From Bacteroidota bacterium (GTDB lineage: Bacteria > Bacteroidota > Bacteroidia > Chitinophagales > Chitinophagaceae), in NCBI GenBank assembly GCA_018267545.1, contig JAFDYG010000274.1, forward strand, positions 1 to 38,835: a DNA stretch of 38,835 nucleotides. Direction: 5' to 3'. A model generated the notes under the pieces. The model saw only the letters and a list, made by a program, of their open reading frames with translations, was not told where the DNA came from and did no database searches. Positions 31,702-38,835 of this stretch are shown here, one piece after another. Position 1 is the first letter of the stretch. Each line of letters opens with the position of its first letter. The position numbers and the translations under genes were made by a program.

Positions 31702-31719
31702 AAACAGACAAGTCTGTTT
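31702..31719. promoter_or_regulatory. Palindromic operator upstream of the TetR gene
   Basis: AAACAGAC-AA-GTCTGTTT, perfect 8-bp arms, 26 bases before the tetR start. It matches the palindrome at 31094-31117. It is best explained as the autoregulatory TetR binding site. Confidence 0.85.
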
Positions 31720-31746
31720 TATTTTGGTAGCCTACCTCGCTGTGTG

Positions 31747-32826
31747 TCACTTAAAGCTCACCTTCCTGATTCTATTATTATTTGCATCCGCCACGTAGAG
31801 ATTCCCTTCTGCATCTATAGCCAACCCCGCCGGATAATTGAATTTGGCCGCCAGGCCTTCTCCATCTTCGTATCCCGAGGCGCCTCCTGCGATAGTAATC
31901 ACCTCACCCGCCGGCGTTACTTTACGAATACGACTTCCATCAGCTATTAATAAGTTTCCATCCTTGTCCAGCACCATGTCATTAATATACTCGAATTGGG
32001 CCGTGCCCGCTGAACCATCTGTAGATCCCCGGGTACCCGTGCCGCTAAACCGCGATACCATACCCGCGGGAGTTATTTTGCGGATACAATTATTCCCATT
32101 GTCCGCTACAAACATATTCCCTTGCTTGTCGAAAAGGATGGCGTTTGGATTCAGGAACTGCGCTACCGACGTATCCCCGTCGACAAATCCCTTCGTCGCC
32201 CTGCCTGCATACGTGCTTACCTGTCCGCCGGAAGTAATCTTCCGTATACGGCCATTATTGGTATCATCGATATAAATATCCCCTTGTGTACCCATGGTAA
32301 TACCGCCCATGTTATCCCTGAACAAAGCGACGGAAACATCTCCGTCCTTGAATCCGCCCATACTGCCGCCGGCGTAAGTAGACACCATCCCATCCGGAGT
32401 TATCCGCCGGATCCGGTAGTCCGCCTGATCCATCATAAATACATTGCCATTGACGTCCACCTCGAGGCGGTAAGGATCATTGAACTGAGCCTGATTCCCG
32501 GCTCCGTTCCGGCTGCCGAAACTCCCATCGCCGGCTAACACCGAAACCTGTCCGCCGGATATCTTCCGGATCCGCCGGTCATTGTAATCCGCTACATATA
32601 TGATTCCGCTGCCGGAAATAGCAACGTCGTAGGGTGTGAAAAATCGGGCCGCCAATAAAGCGCCATCCAGATAAGCGCCCGTTCCATCACCGGCAAATGT
32701 GCTGACGACTACCTTTTTTTCCGGAGGGGGCGGCGGAGGCTGATCACCTCCGGAATTTCCTTTTTTACAGCCAGAGGTTACGGCAGCGAACAAAATAATG
32801 CATAAGATACTGTTTGTATATTTCAT
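31747..32826 (-). CDS. NHL-repeat beta-propeller lipoprotein
   Basis: 359 residues from the ATG at 32826. The lipoprotein signal MKYTNSILCIILFAAVTSGC leads to a Gly/Asp then poly-Pro linker. Six NHL-type repeats of about 50 residues follow, each with P..v..D..GN.yvaD..N.RIRKi and a closing G.vsT.AG, ending in NNNRIRKVSFK. Six blades fit a complete NHL propeller. Such extracellular propellers bind proteins or ligands; the partner is unknown. Its stop lies 27 bases from the operator of the divergently placed tetR promoter region, but both genes read minus. Confidence 0.9.
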   Translation of the reverse strand: MKYTNSILCIILFAAVTSGCKKGNSGGDQPPPPPPEKKVVVSTFAGDGTGAYLDGALLAARFFTPYDVAISGSGIIYVADYNDRRIRKISGGQVSVLAGDGSFGSRNGAGNQAQFNDPYRLEVDVNGNVFMMDQADYRIRRITPDGMVSTYAGGSMGGFKDGDVSVALFRDNMGGITMGTQGDIYIDDTNNGRIRKITSGGQVSTYAGRATKGFVDGDTSVAQFLNPNAILFDKQGNMFVADNGNNCIRKITPAGMVSRFSGTGTRGSTDGSAGTAQFEYINDMVLDKDGNLLIADGSRIRKVTPAGEVITIAGGASGYEDGEGLAAKFNYPAGLAIDAEGNLYVADANNNRIRKVSFK

Positions 32827-32890
32827 GGTGGTCAGTTTATGCTGGCATTGATTGCAAATCCCCTGGCATCGTTGTATTGGGTGGAGATAG

Positions 32891-33155
32891 TTTTTCAAAC
32901 GGCGGCCTTCATCCTCCCAAAGGCATAACACTCCCAGTGCTCCCGGCCCTGATGGTGCCTTGCTGGTAGCAACCATCGAACTGGAAGGACAGGAGATTAT
33001 TTTGATGAATGGCGGCGCCGGCCATCCTCTGACCGATGCAATTTCGATGACGGCAAGCTGTGAATCTCAGGAAGAGGTCGACTATTACCGGGACAAGCTT
33101 TTCGAAGGCGGCAAAGAAATTACCTGCAGCTGGTTACAAAACAGATTTGGCCTTC
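32891..33155 (+). pseudogene. Remnant of a PhnB-like VOC family gene
   Basis: The frame from 32891 to about 33155 encodes a stretch that follows the PhnB-like/3-demethylubiquinone methyltransferase-type VOC pattern: PGPDGALLVATIELEGQEI, LMNGGAG, then SCESQEEVDYYRDKLFEGGKEITCSWLQNRFGL. The N-terminal strand-helix-strand (the usual W....AeeA..fY...F) is missing, as is everything after the RFGL, where a normal protein continues with W.....P. No good start codon is present (the first candidate is a TTG at 32960). It overlaps the 3' end of the convergent barrel gene, consistent with a decayed gene. This accounts for most of the 307-base gap 32827-33133. Confidence 0.7.
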
Positions 33156-33976
33156 TTTTTATACTTATGGGATACAATAAAAAACGGAATGCTCGACACA
33201 GTAATAGCACCGCCCGTTCCCAACATCCAATAATAGGTGCTCGGATGAATGCGTGAGTTTTCGATGGATGCTGCCGCAGTCACAAGCCCGGCTAAAGTAA
33301 GCGGAATCCCAATTCCGAGCGCCGTCCAGCCCAACGACCTAAAGGTTTTATGCTTCTTCCAGTATTTACTATCCTGGTAATTTGGATTAAGCGCAATTGA
33401 AGGAACCGTGCGCGTTCTGTCCACACTGTCAACAATCTTCTGGCTTTTTAAAAACAACGCATATGCCAATCTGATACCAGCATGACTGGCCGAAAAACCA
33501 CCCTTATTCCAGGTCTCATAATTTCCCGAAAGAACAATATGACTCGATAAATATGCCCCTATATTTATGCCATAAGTAGTTGAACCATTCTGATAAGCCG
33601 TTCTGTTTCCGATAAAAGAAGTAAATCCTATCTGAGGCTCTACAAACACTGACCTATACCGGAGACGGCCACCCAATTTTACCGGAACCGACGTAAAATT
33701 AAATGTCTTATTGTTGGAAGGATATCGCACAACCCCAGCCTGCAAGGACACGCCGAAACTACTATTGACGTGAAAGACATACTTTGCCGAGCCGCCAACG
33801 CCATAGTTAAATCTGCCTCCCGGAGCGTCCAAAATGCCGCTGCCCGCCCTAAAACCGCCGATAGGAACCGCATACTCAGGGCCAAACGATATTTCAGATC
33901 GTTGAAATAAATCGATTCCTTGAGCATGCAGCCCTGCTCCAGTAAAAGTGCAAAGCAATACGAGCACTAAACGCAT
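33134..33976 (-). CDS. Predicted outer membrane beta-barrel protein, uncharacterised
   Basis: 280 residues from the ATG at 33976; a longer frame up to 34108 overlaps the preceding gene and is rejected. Signal peptide MRLVLVLLCTFTGAGLHAQ. About residues 25-180 read as alternating beta strands (FGPEYAVPIGGF, FGVSLQAGVVRY, YGINIGAYLSSHIVLSGNYE), a small barrel. The end differs: two hydrophobic helices (LGWTALGIGIPLTLAGLVTAAA and YYWMLGTGGAITVSSIPFFIV) and a basic tail KYKKKAKSVL. A barrel with C-terminal helices is odd but recurs in uncharacterised Bacteroidota proteins. It lies 47 bases downstream of a secreted protein gene; likely one operon. Confidence 0.7.
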   Translation of the reverse strand: MRLVLVLLCTFTGAGLHAQGIDLFQRSEISFGPEYAVPIGGFRAGSGILDAPGGRFNYGVGGSAKYVFHVNSSFGVSLQAGVVRYPSNNKTFNFTSVPVKLGGRLRYRSVFVEPQIGFTSFIGNRTAYQNGSTTYGINIGAYLSSHIVLSGNYETWNKGGFSASHAGIRLAYALFLKSQKIVDSVDRTRTVPSIALNPNYQDSKYWKKHKTFRSLGWTALGIGIPLTLAGLVTAAASIENSRIHPSTYYWMLGTGGAITVSSIPFFIVSHKYKKKAKSVL

Positions 33977-34023
33977 ATCTTTTTCGCGCTTTCCTGCTCT
34001 ATATTGTAGTATTGCTTTAGGCC

Positions 34024-34941
34024 TTACTTTAAAGAAATAGTATAAAAATCGGACTGCTTCGTTACTCCATTGGTAACAGAGCGTTCGTAAAATAGCCGAC
34101 TGACCCATCCTGTTGATTTTATAAAGCGATATTCGGTAAAATCCTGTATGTTATAGTTTTTCAGTTGCTTTCTGGCCTCTTCCAGACTCGCGTTATCCTT
34201 AATATTCATTTTTTCAAAGAGCGGGTCCGAAATTTTATTCAGATTGGCGGTGTCCATTTTAAGCCTAAAAACAATTGTATAGGCATCTTTCGCCGGATCG
34301 AGATTGGTGAGTTGATATGTCTGATAGGCTGGAAATGGTTCTCCTCCAAACGGATTTGGTAATTGTGTCGACTCGCTGGCTTCTCTGGTCGTAAATCGAT
34401 ACCCATAAAGCGTATGGAAAAGCTGTATTTCTCTTACTAACGTGGCTTCCACTGTCGTTTTGGAATTAAACATTTCTTTTACAGCCTTCATAGTTGCTAA
34501 AGCGAAGCTGTCTTGTTTTCTCGGGAGTGATATTTCCATTTGCTTCACGTAGGCGTCTCTTACTTGTTCCCAATTCTCAAGCGTGACAAAAGCACCCATT
34601 TTCGATATCTTAAAGATCATCGACATGCCGTTGAAGACCGGTAAGGAGTCCGATAGTCGTGGATGTGCCATTTTGAAATCATCCGGCAGCCGAAATTCCC
34701 ACTTCACGGTAAACGTTTGGGCCGAAGAGTCGATGACAGTTACATCGGCTTCATACACAAACCGAAACGGAGCCGCATTTCCGGGCCCACCGGTAGTGGA
34801 TTTTTCATGAATAATACTGTATGTTTTTTTTGCACCTGGTTGCCAATGAATAACACAATCTACTGCACTATCAGCGGTTTTATATTGACAAAGACCCTGG
34901 ATAGTTATAATTAAAAGTAATAATGTTTTTATGGCTTTCAT
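34024..34941 (-). CDS. Secreted protein of unknown function
   Basis: 305 residues with a signal peptide (MKAIKTLLLLIITIQGLCQ). The mature part is beta-rich at first (VDCVIHWQPGAKKTYSIIHEKS, VTVIDSSAQTFTVKWEF) and has a helical middle (MKAVKEMFNSKTTVEATLVREIQLFHTLYG). It ends SGWVSRLFYERSVTNGVTKQSDFYTISLK, resembling the lipoprotein-carrier-like pattern in which a reporter strand precedes a final strand. No named domain can be assigned. It is upstream of the barrel gene on the same strand and may be co-transcribed. Confidence 0.7.
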   Translation of the reverse strand: MKAIKTLLLLIITIQGLCQYKTADSAVDCVIHWQPGAKKTYSIIHEKSTTGGPGNAAPFRFVYEADVTVIDSSAQTFTVKWEFRLPDDFKMAHPRLSDSLPVFNGMSMIFKISKMGAFVTLENWEQVRDAYVKQMEISLPRKQDSFALATMKAVKEMFNSKTTVEATLVREIQLFHTLYGYRFTTREASESTQLPNPFGGEPFPAYQTYQLTNLDPAKDAYTIVFRLKMDTANLNKISDPLFEKMNIKDNASLEEARKQLKNYNIQDFTEYRFIKSTGWVSRLFYERSVTNGVTKQSDFYTISLK

Positions 34942-35058
34942 TTCTACAAGATAACACTAATATCGAATCGTCTCTTTCTTTGCTCCCAGGCTTCGTTGGG
35001 TGTTTTTAAGGCTAAATATATCCGAGTTTTATTTACCTTGTAGTCAAACAAACATGCC

Positions 35059-35622
35059 ATGCCATACATTGCCTTGCCCGAAGGATTCCCCGGCATCCGG
35101 AGCCTTTTCATGTACAGCCCCGATACCGCCAAACCACTGAACGACCTTGTCCAAACGCTCTTGCACGACCCCGCTACTTCTACCCTTACTCCGGGCGAAC
35201 GTGAGCTAATCGCCGCTTATACGTCCAGCCTCAATGAATGTAAATACTGCGCCAACACGCACGGCGCTATCGCCAAGTACCAATTGAATGGAGATGGAGA
35301 CCTCGTAAAAGGGGTAATGACGGATCCCTCTGCCGCCGACATTAGCCCCAAGCTCAAGACACTGCTGAACATCGCCGCCAAAGTGCAGAAGAGCGGCAGG
35401 GACGTTACACCGGAAGACATTGACGCCGCCAGAAAGGAAGGAGCCACGGACAGAGAGATTCACGACACCGTCCTGATCGCCGCTGCTTTCTGTCTCTTCA
35501 ACCGCTATGTCGATGGCCTGGGAACCTGGGCCCCGGACGACCCGGCCATCTACGACGCCATCGGCAAACAAAGAGCCAGTGAAGGCTATCTCACAAAACC
35601 ATTCAAGATCGCACAACCATAA
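35059..35622 (+). CDS. AhpD-like peroxidase-related protein (tandem copy 1)
   Basis: 187 residues. MPYIALPEGFPGIRSLF is the typical start of peroxidase-related AhpD-like proteins. The redox motif CKYC is at 61-64 with His68 (ANTHG). The second half (DREIHDTVLIAAAFCLFNRYVDGLG) is the conserved C-terminal helix region. It is a paralogue of the next gene, which begins 12 bases later, so the two are an operon. There is no AhpC or peroxiredoxin beside it. Activity as a thiol peroxidase is inferred from family. Confidence 0.92.
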   Translation: MPYIALPEGFPGIRSLFMYSPDTAKPLNDLVQTLLHDPATSTLTPGERELIAAYTSSLNECKYCANTHGAIAKYQLNGDGDLVKGVMTDPSAADISPKLKTLLNIAAKVQKSGRDVTPEDIDAARKEGATDREIHDTVLIAAAFCLFNRYVDGLGTWAPDDPAIYDAIGKQRASEGYLTKPFKIAQP

Positions 35623-35634
35623 TAACCGTCTCCG

Positions 35635-36195
35635 ATGCCATACATTCCATTAAATGAAAATCTGCCGGGAATCACCGGCCTGCTCGACTATCGTCTCGAT
35701 ACTGCCTTGCCCATCCGTCAGCTCACCCACATCCTGCTTCGCGGAGAATCCACGCTCACCGAGGGCGAACGAGAGCTCATCGCTACCATTGTCAGCCATG
35801 GCAACGAATGCCGGTTTTGCACCGCCGCCCATACCGCCGCCGCCAACGCCTACCTCCCCGATCCGTCGATTGCAGAACAAGTAAAAACCGATATAGCCAC
35901 GGCTGATATAAGCGAAAAGCTAAAAATACTCCTAACCATCGCCAAAGCCGTAGGCAAAAGCGGACGCCTCGTAACCCCCGAAATGGTCGAAGCCGCCAAA
36001 GCACAAGGGGCAACCGACCGCGAATTGCACGACACCGTCCTAATAGCTGCTCTCTTCAGCCTCTATAACCGTTACGTCGACGGCCTCGCCAGCGTCACCC
36101 CCGAAGAGCCGGCATTTTATGACCGCCTGGGCGGCATCCTACAAAAGAAAGGCTATCTGCCATCAGAAGACAGATACGCGGGACTGGTAAAATAG
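35635..36195 (+). CDS. AhpD-like peroxidase-related protein (tandem copy 2)
   Basis: 186 residues, starting MPYIPLNENLPGITGLL. The redox motif CRFC is at 59-62 with His66 (TAAHT). The C-terminal DRELHDTVLIAALFSLYNRYVDGLA matches copy 1. The pair arose by tandem duplication and has diverged considerably, so each may have its own partner or substrate, or they may form a hetero-oligomer. Nothing recognisable follows on the + strand until the AT-rich island. Confidence 0.92.
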   Translation: MPYIPLNENLPGITGLLDYRLDTALPIRQLTHILLRGESTLTEGERELIATIVSHGNECRFCTAAHTAAANAYLPDPSIAEQVKTDIATADISEKLKILLTIAKAVGKSGRLVTPEMVEAAKAQGATDRELHDTVLIAALFSLYNRYVDGLASVTPEEPAFYDRLGGILQKKGYLPSEDRYAGLVK

Positions 36196-36208
36196 AATTA
36201 AAAAGACT

Positions 36209-36760
36209 TCAAAATGAGAGTTCTGTTTTAGCGAGCGTAGGTTTGTTGAGCTTTAAAAGAGCTGCCTTTATTTGCTGTTTTTTTTCATCGGATAGAAAAA
36301 CAGGTATGAGATCGTTTAGATTTATTTTCAAGAGGAGATTTATTGCGACGAGGTCAGGAAGTGTAAACGGTTTGATTCCGTTCATGAGCTCTGACATATG
36401 TGTTTTGCTTTTATGGCCAAGTATGCGTCCTAGTTCTTCTTGACTCAGCTCAAGATCTTTCAACTTTTTTCGGATAAGTAATCTTCTTTTTTCAATAAAT
36501 AGTCTTTCATCTTCTGCTACTTGCTCTGCCAATTCTCCTTCGTGTAGCTGCTCAGAAGTAATTGTTTTATGGTTGGCCCAGTGTTGTTGTTCGTAAGATT
36601 CAATCAAATCACGCAGTTGACTGCGTAGGTTTTTGAAATAGCCGCTTTCTTTGGCAAGCAGCCTTAATTTGCGATCTGCTACCATTGCCCGCTCATACTC
36701 CAATTCACTAGCAATCGTGCCTCGACCAATCAATTGCTCTATATCAAAATGTGTTTTCAT
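36209..36760 (-). CDS. HigA-like XRE-family antitoxin
   Basis: 183 residues. The C-terminal third is an XRE helix-turn-helix (KLKDLELSQEELGRILGHKSKTHMSELMNGIKPFTLPDLVAINLLLKI). The first 110 residues are helical and charged and are longer than in classic HigA, which is about 90-140 residues in total. It is preceded by a HigB-like toxin whose stop overlaps its ATG by one base. Toxin first and antitoxin second is the HigBA order. The antitoxin should neutralise the toxin and repress the operon. The AT-rich composition contrasts with the AhpD-like genes alongside. Confidence 0.85.
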   Translation of the reverse strand: MKTHFDIEQLIGRGTIASELEYERAMVADRKLRLLAKESGYFKNLRSQLRDLIESYEQQHWANHKTITSEQLHEGELAEQVAEDERLFIEKRRLLIRKKLKDLELSQEELGRILGHKSKTHMSELMNGIKPFTLPDLVAINLLLKINLNDLIPVFLSDEKKQQIKAALLKLNKPTLAKTELSF

Positions 36761-37101
36761 TATTCGATGTATCCTTTATTTCTAAGCCATTTCTCAATAG
36801 TAGCTTTATTATTCTTAAAAGTTCTTTCATATTCATCGTGTGAATCCGCCCAAACTACCGTTGCTTCTCCTTCATCGTCCAATTCTATCAAAATCAGCGT
36901 TCGATGAATATGAATATTAAAAAAATAAAAGCCATCACTATGCACTTTGTCCGCATCGGGCCTCAAATCTTCCAAACTAGACTCCGCCAAATTCAGCTTT
37001 TCCAGGTCTGCAATCAAATCGTCAATTGCTTTACATAATTTCCTATTCCCTCTGTTTTTGGACTGGAGCTTCGTTAATATTTTTTTGCCTAGAAGCCTCA
37101 T
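36760..37101 (-). CDS. HigB-like mRNA-interferase toxin
   Basis: 113 residues. The C-terminal ATVVWADSHDEYERTFKNNKATIEKWLRNKG has the W..SHdeYd..f pattern of HigB-type toxins of the RelE/ParE fold. The N-terminal half is helical with KLQSKNRGNRKLCKAIDDLIADLEK. Toxins of this kind cleave mRNA on the ribosome. It is first in a two-gene operon with the XRE antitoxin. Other members of this fold inhibit gyrase, so the exact target is not settled by the sequence. Confidence 0.82.
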   Translation of the reverse strand: MRLLGKKILTKLQSKNRGNRKLCKAIDDLIADLEKLNLAESSLEDLRPDADKVHSDGFYFFNIHIHRTLILIELDDEGEATVVWADSHDEYERTFKNNKATIEKWLRNKGYIE

Positions 37102-37233
37102 ACAAATATATATAAGTTCGGATTAAAGCAGAACTATTTAATAGAAATATCAATATAATTGTAAAAATATTCAAATTATTGATTTTTCTATTTATGAATT
37201 GTGTAACTTGAGGCCTACCCTAAACCAGCTAGC

Positions 37234-37755
37234 ATGCAAAAGAATCAACCTAATATTTATACAATTCTGAATCATCTGAAGGTCAGGAAAGCAATGTATC
37301 TGGGTAATGATTTTACGTTTCAATCCCTTGATTCCTTTATCAGTGGCTTTGCAATGGCAGCTTCAAGCAGTCAATTGCAAGCGGAAGGATATCCCGACTT
37401 CAGTTATTTTAATACATGGTTATTGGGACATTTGAAAAATCATTCTGGATTAGGCGGGGGGTGGTATTGGCAAATCTCGAATCGACATCCAAACGATGAA
37501 ACCGAGGCTTTCGACGAGTTTTTCGACTTTTTAGATGTTTTTAAGGGTTCTTTGACTCATAAAAAATGCGTGATTATTGATAATGATATGGCGGTCAATC
37601 CAAAGCCATCGAAGGTTATCATGACAAAAATCGATCATTCAACAACAGTTTGGCTGGAATATGTCGATGATAATGGAAACGAAATTTTTACGGATGAATG
37701 GTTTATAAATCAGGAGGAGGCGATGAATAGCCTTAAAAGTAAATCCTTTATCTGA
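37234..37755 (+). CDS. Uncharacterised protein with (K/P)AMYLG motif
   Basis: 173 residues, soluble, acidic. The start INTILNHLKV-RKAMYLGN-like segment and SLDSFISGFAMA follow a pattern I associate with a widespread uncharacterised family (I......RPxMYLG....L..Fi.Gy...). The later GGGWYWQISNRHPNDETEAFDEFFDFLDVF also fits it. No enzyme motif is seen. An immunity-like or antitoxin-like role is possible because of the island context but unproven. Two bases after its stop a second small gene starts, so they are coupled. AT-rich. Confidence 0.7.
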   Translation: MQKNQPNIYTILNHLKVRKAMYLGNDFTFQSLDSFISGFAMAASSSQLQAEGYPDFSYFNTWLLGHLKNHSGLGGGWYWQISNRHPNDETEAFDEFFDFLDVFKGSLTHKKCVIIDNDMAVNPKPSKVIMTKIDHSTTVWLEYVDDNGNEIFTDEWFINQEEAMNSLKSKSFI

Positions 37756-37757
37756 AC

Positions 37758-38003
37758 ATGTTGAAAGATCTCAATCCCATATTAAGGCCCGAGCCCATAA
37801 AGCATCCCGAAAAGGCAGCGCCAGCACTTCATAAAAGACTATTTTGGGATATGCGATTCGAAAGAATCGACTGGCTGGGAGATCACGAGCTAACTTACCT
37901 CCCGGAGTACGTCATCCCAAAGGTATGTGCTTACTTCAAATTGAAGCGGGAAGATTTAAGATGCTCTACGAGACAACCATGGCGAACGGGACACTGGATT
38001 TGA
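37758..38003 (+). CDS. Small uncharacterised protein, DUF6922-like start
   Basis: 81 residues, starting two bases after the previous stop. LHKRLFWDMRFERIDWLGD resembles the FWD....kiD opening of DUF6922 proteins, which occur near AbiE-type nucleotidyltransferase toxins; the resemblance is limited. The last 15 residues (CSTRQPWRTGHWI) look unlike a natural tail, and the reading frame may be broken there. It could be a truncated antitoxin or a short complete protein. Real translation is likely from the coupling, but the product is uncertain. Confidence 0.45.
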   Translation: MLKDLNPILRPEPIKHPEKAAPALHKRLFWDMRFERIDWLGDHELTYLPEYVIPKVCAYFKLKREDLRCSTRQPWRTGHWI

Positions 38004-38080
38004 TAACTTTTTTAGTCAGCTCGTTCCGATTTGTACAATTAAACAATTTACCGCGGGCCTAATTTTAGCAGGAATGCAAT

Positions 38081-38098
38081 AAAGATTCTATTATCTTT
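38081..38098 (+). promoter_or_regulatory. Inverted repeat before the VOC gene
   Basis: AAAGAT and ATCTTT flank a 6-base centre, 22 bases before the VOC gene start. It may be an operator or a weak hairpin. Confidence 0.35.
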
Positions 38099-38119
38099 AA
38101 TCACCAAGTAAATAAGACT

Positions 38120-38566
38120 ATGGAAAGAAGCAAATTGCTACGAATGGACAATATGGGCATCGTCGTGGAATCCCTCGACGACGCCATCTCTTTTTTCACG
38201 GAGATAGGCCTGAAGCTCGAGGGACGAATGATAGTCGAAGGAGAATGGGCCGGACGCGTTACCGGGCTGGGCAATCAGCGCGTAGAAATCGCCATGATGG
38301 TGACCCCCGACGGCCACAGCCGGCTCGAGCTTTCACGATTCATCACCCCGCCTGTTGTCTCCGATCACCGCACCGCTCCCGTGAACGCCCTCGGCTATCT
38401 GCGCGTCATGTTCGCCGTTGAAAACATCGATGAGCTGGTAGCCAGGCTCATCAGCCGCGGCGCCGAGCTTGTCGGTGAAGTGATGCAGTACCAGGACACC
38501 TACCGGCTCTGCTACATTCGTGGAGTAGAAGGCCTCCTTATCGGTCTGGCGGAACAGCTTAAATAG
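38120..38566 (+). CDS. VOC family protein (glyoxalase/bleomycin-resistance type)
   Basis: 148 residues. It has two paired beta-alpha-beta-beta-beta modules: MGIVVESLDDAISFFTEIGLKLEGR in the first and LRVMFAVENIDELVARLISRGAELVGEV in the second, with YIRGVEGLLIGLAEQL as the last metal-side strand. Usual VOC ligands would include a Glu in VEGLLIGLAE and a polar residue near GIVVES, but I do not see the full His/Glu set, so metal binding is uncertain. Function unknown. It converges on the partial acyltransferase, whose stop is 5 bases away. Confidence 0.88.
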   Translation: MERSKLLRMDNMGIVVESLDDAISFFTEIGLKLEGRMIVEGEWAGRVTGLGNQRVEIAMMVTPDGHSRLELSRFITPPVVSDHRTAPVNALGYLRVMFAVENIDELVARLISRGAELVGEVMQYQDTYRLCYIRGVEGLLIGLAEQLK

Positions 38567-38571
38567 CCCGC

Positions 38572-38835
38572 TTATTTCAATTTCTTCCGTAGCCAAGCCC
38601 GCACCGGCTCATCATACAACTTCAGGCTCAAATAAGCCAGCACCACCGCGCCGCAAAACGTAAGCAGCGCATTCGGCCAGGCCTCCGCAATGGTTATCCC
38701 CTTATGATTGCTAACCCAGGCGACATAGAAGTAAACCAGCGGATAGTGAACCATATAGATTGGATAAGAAATCTCTCCCAAAAACTTACACACCCTATTC
38801 TCAACCGCCCCATAGACCTTGCCGCTTGCACCCAT
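38572..38835 (-). CDS. Acyltransferase 3 family protein, 3' part (continues past the window)
   Basis: The frame is open to the right edge; only the last 87 residues are inside. They match the C-terminus of the acyltransferase at 23344-24456: VCKFLGEISYPIYMVHYPLVY, a hydrophobic stretch, then LKLYDEPVRAWLRKKLK. The Met at the edge is internal, since the homologue has about 285 residues before the equivalent point. It is a second, probably paralogous, membrane acyltransferase. Nothing can be said about its promoter or start. Confidence 0.9.
   Translation of the reverse strand: MGASGKVYGAVENRVCKFLGEISYPIYMVHYPLVYFYVAWVSNHKGITIAEAWPNALLTFCGAVVLAYLSLKLYDEPVRAWLRKKLK

Noticed and set aside
1-38835. 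rRNA, tRNA, insertion sequences, integrases, phage genes
   Set aside because: Looked for and not recognised. The AT-rich blocks suggest transfer, but no mobility gene or clear attachment site is present.

Overview
The window looks like chromosomal DNA of a Bacteroidota bacterium, most likely of the Chitinophagaceae (inference from gene content, no search run). Supporting signs are a large outer-membrane beta-barrel with a carboxypeptidase-regulatory-like N-domain, long two-domain MacB/FtsX-type permeases without an ATPase, SCKK-type lipoproteins carrying FISUMP, NHL and collagen-like domains, a GLPGLI-like secreted protein, a LytS-type histidine kinase, and a TAnnTTTG-type promoter element. 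Most genes are fairly GC-rich and the + strand is conspicuously C-rich. Two stretches (about 13.4-14.4 kb and 36.2-38.1 kb) are AT-rich and carry toxin-antitoxin-type genes, which suggests acquisition. No rRNA, tRNA, CRISPR array or insertion sequence was recognised.

Layout. 0-4.9 kb: an AhpD-like protein, a secreted amidohydrolase, a zinc-metallopeptidase lipoprotein, an AraC regulator and an SRPBCC protein, all on +; three of these genes repeat their own stop-codon region as short direct repeats. 4.9-9.6 kb: two divergent clusters around a 340-bp gap. The minus cluster encodes an OmpA/thrombospondin-3 protein, a protein consisting only of sigma region 2, and a coiled-coil protein whose signal peptide is out of frame. 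The plus cluster encodes an ECF sigma factor, a membrane anti-sigma-like protein and a GLPGLI-like secreted protein, with overlapping genes. 9.6-13.4 kb: a TonB-receptor-type barrel and a divergent LytS-type kinase. 13.4-14.2 kb: a GNAT/53-residue pair resembling a toxin-antitoxin module. 14.4-19.7 kb: two MacB/FtsX permeases, the first with a FecR-like N-terminal extension. 19.7-21.3 kb: a 2OG-Fe(II) oxygenase in an operon with an AraC-Ada methyltransferase. 21.5-23.0 kb: a four-helix membrane protein overlapping a DEDDh exonuclease. 23.0-28.5 kb: a small lipoprotein, an acyltransferase, an AraC regulator, a methyltransferase and two divergent lipoproteins.

28.5-31.7 kb is the most coherent regulated unit. 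A TetR regulator has a matching palindrome (AAACAGAC-N2-GTCTGTTT) upstream of itself and another upstream of a three-gene operon. The operon encodes two tandem alpha/beta hydrolases, one of which lacks its nucleophile, and an SDR protein lacking three of four catalytic-tetrad residues. 31.7-36.2 kb: an NHL propeller lipoprotein, a VOC gene remnant, a beta-barrel and a secreted protein of unknown role, then two tandem AhpD-like proteins. 36.2-38.1 kb: a HigBA-type pair and two unknown genes. The window ends with a VOC protein and the 3' part of a second acyltransferase.

Best candidates for something undescribed: the GNAT/53-residue pair, the membrane protein-exonuclease pair, the sigma-region-2-only protein beside a complete sigma/anti-sigma operon, the TetR-controlled operon of degenerate enzymes, and the stop-codon-spanning repeats.
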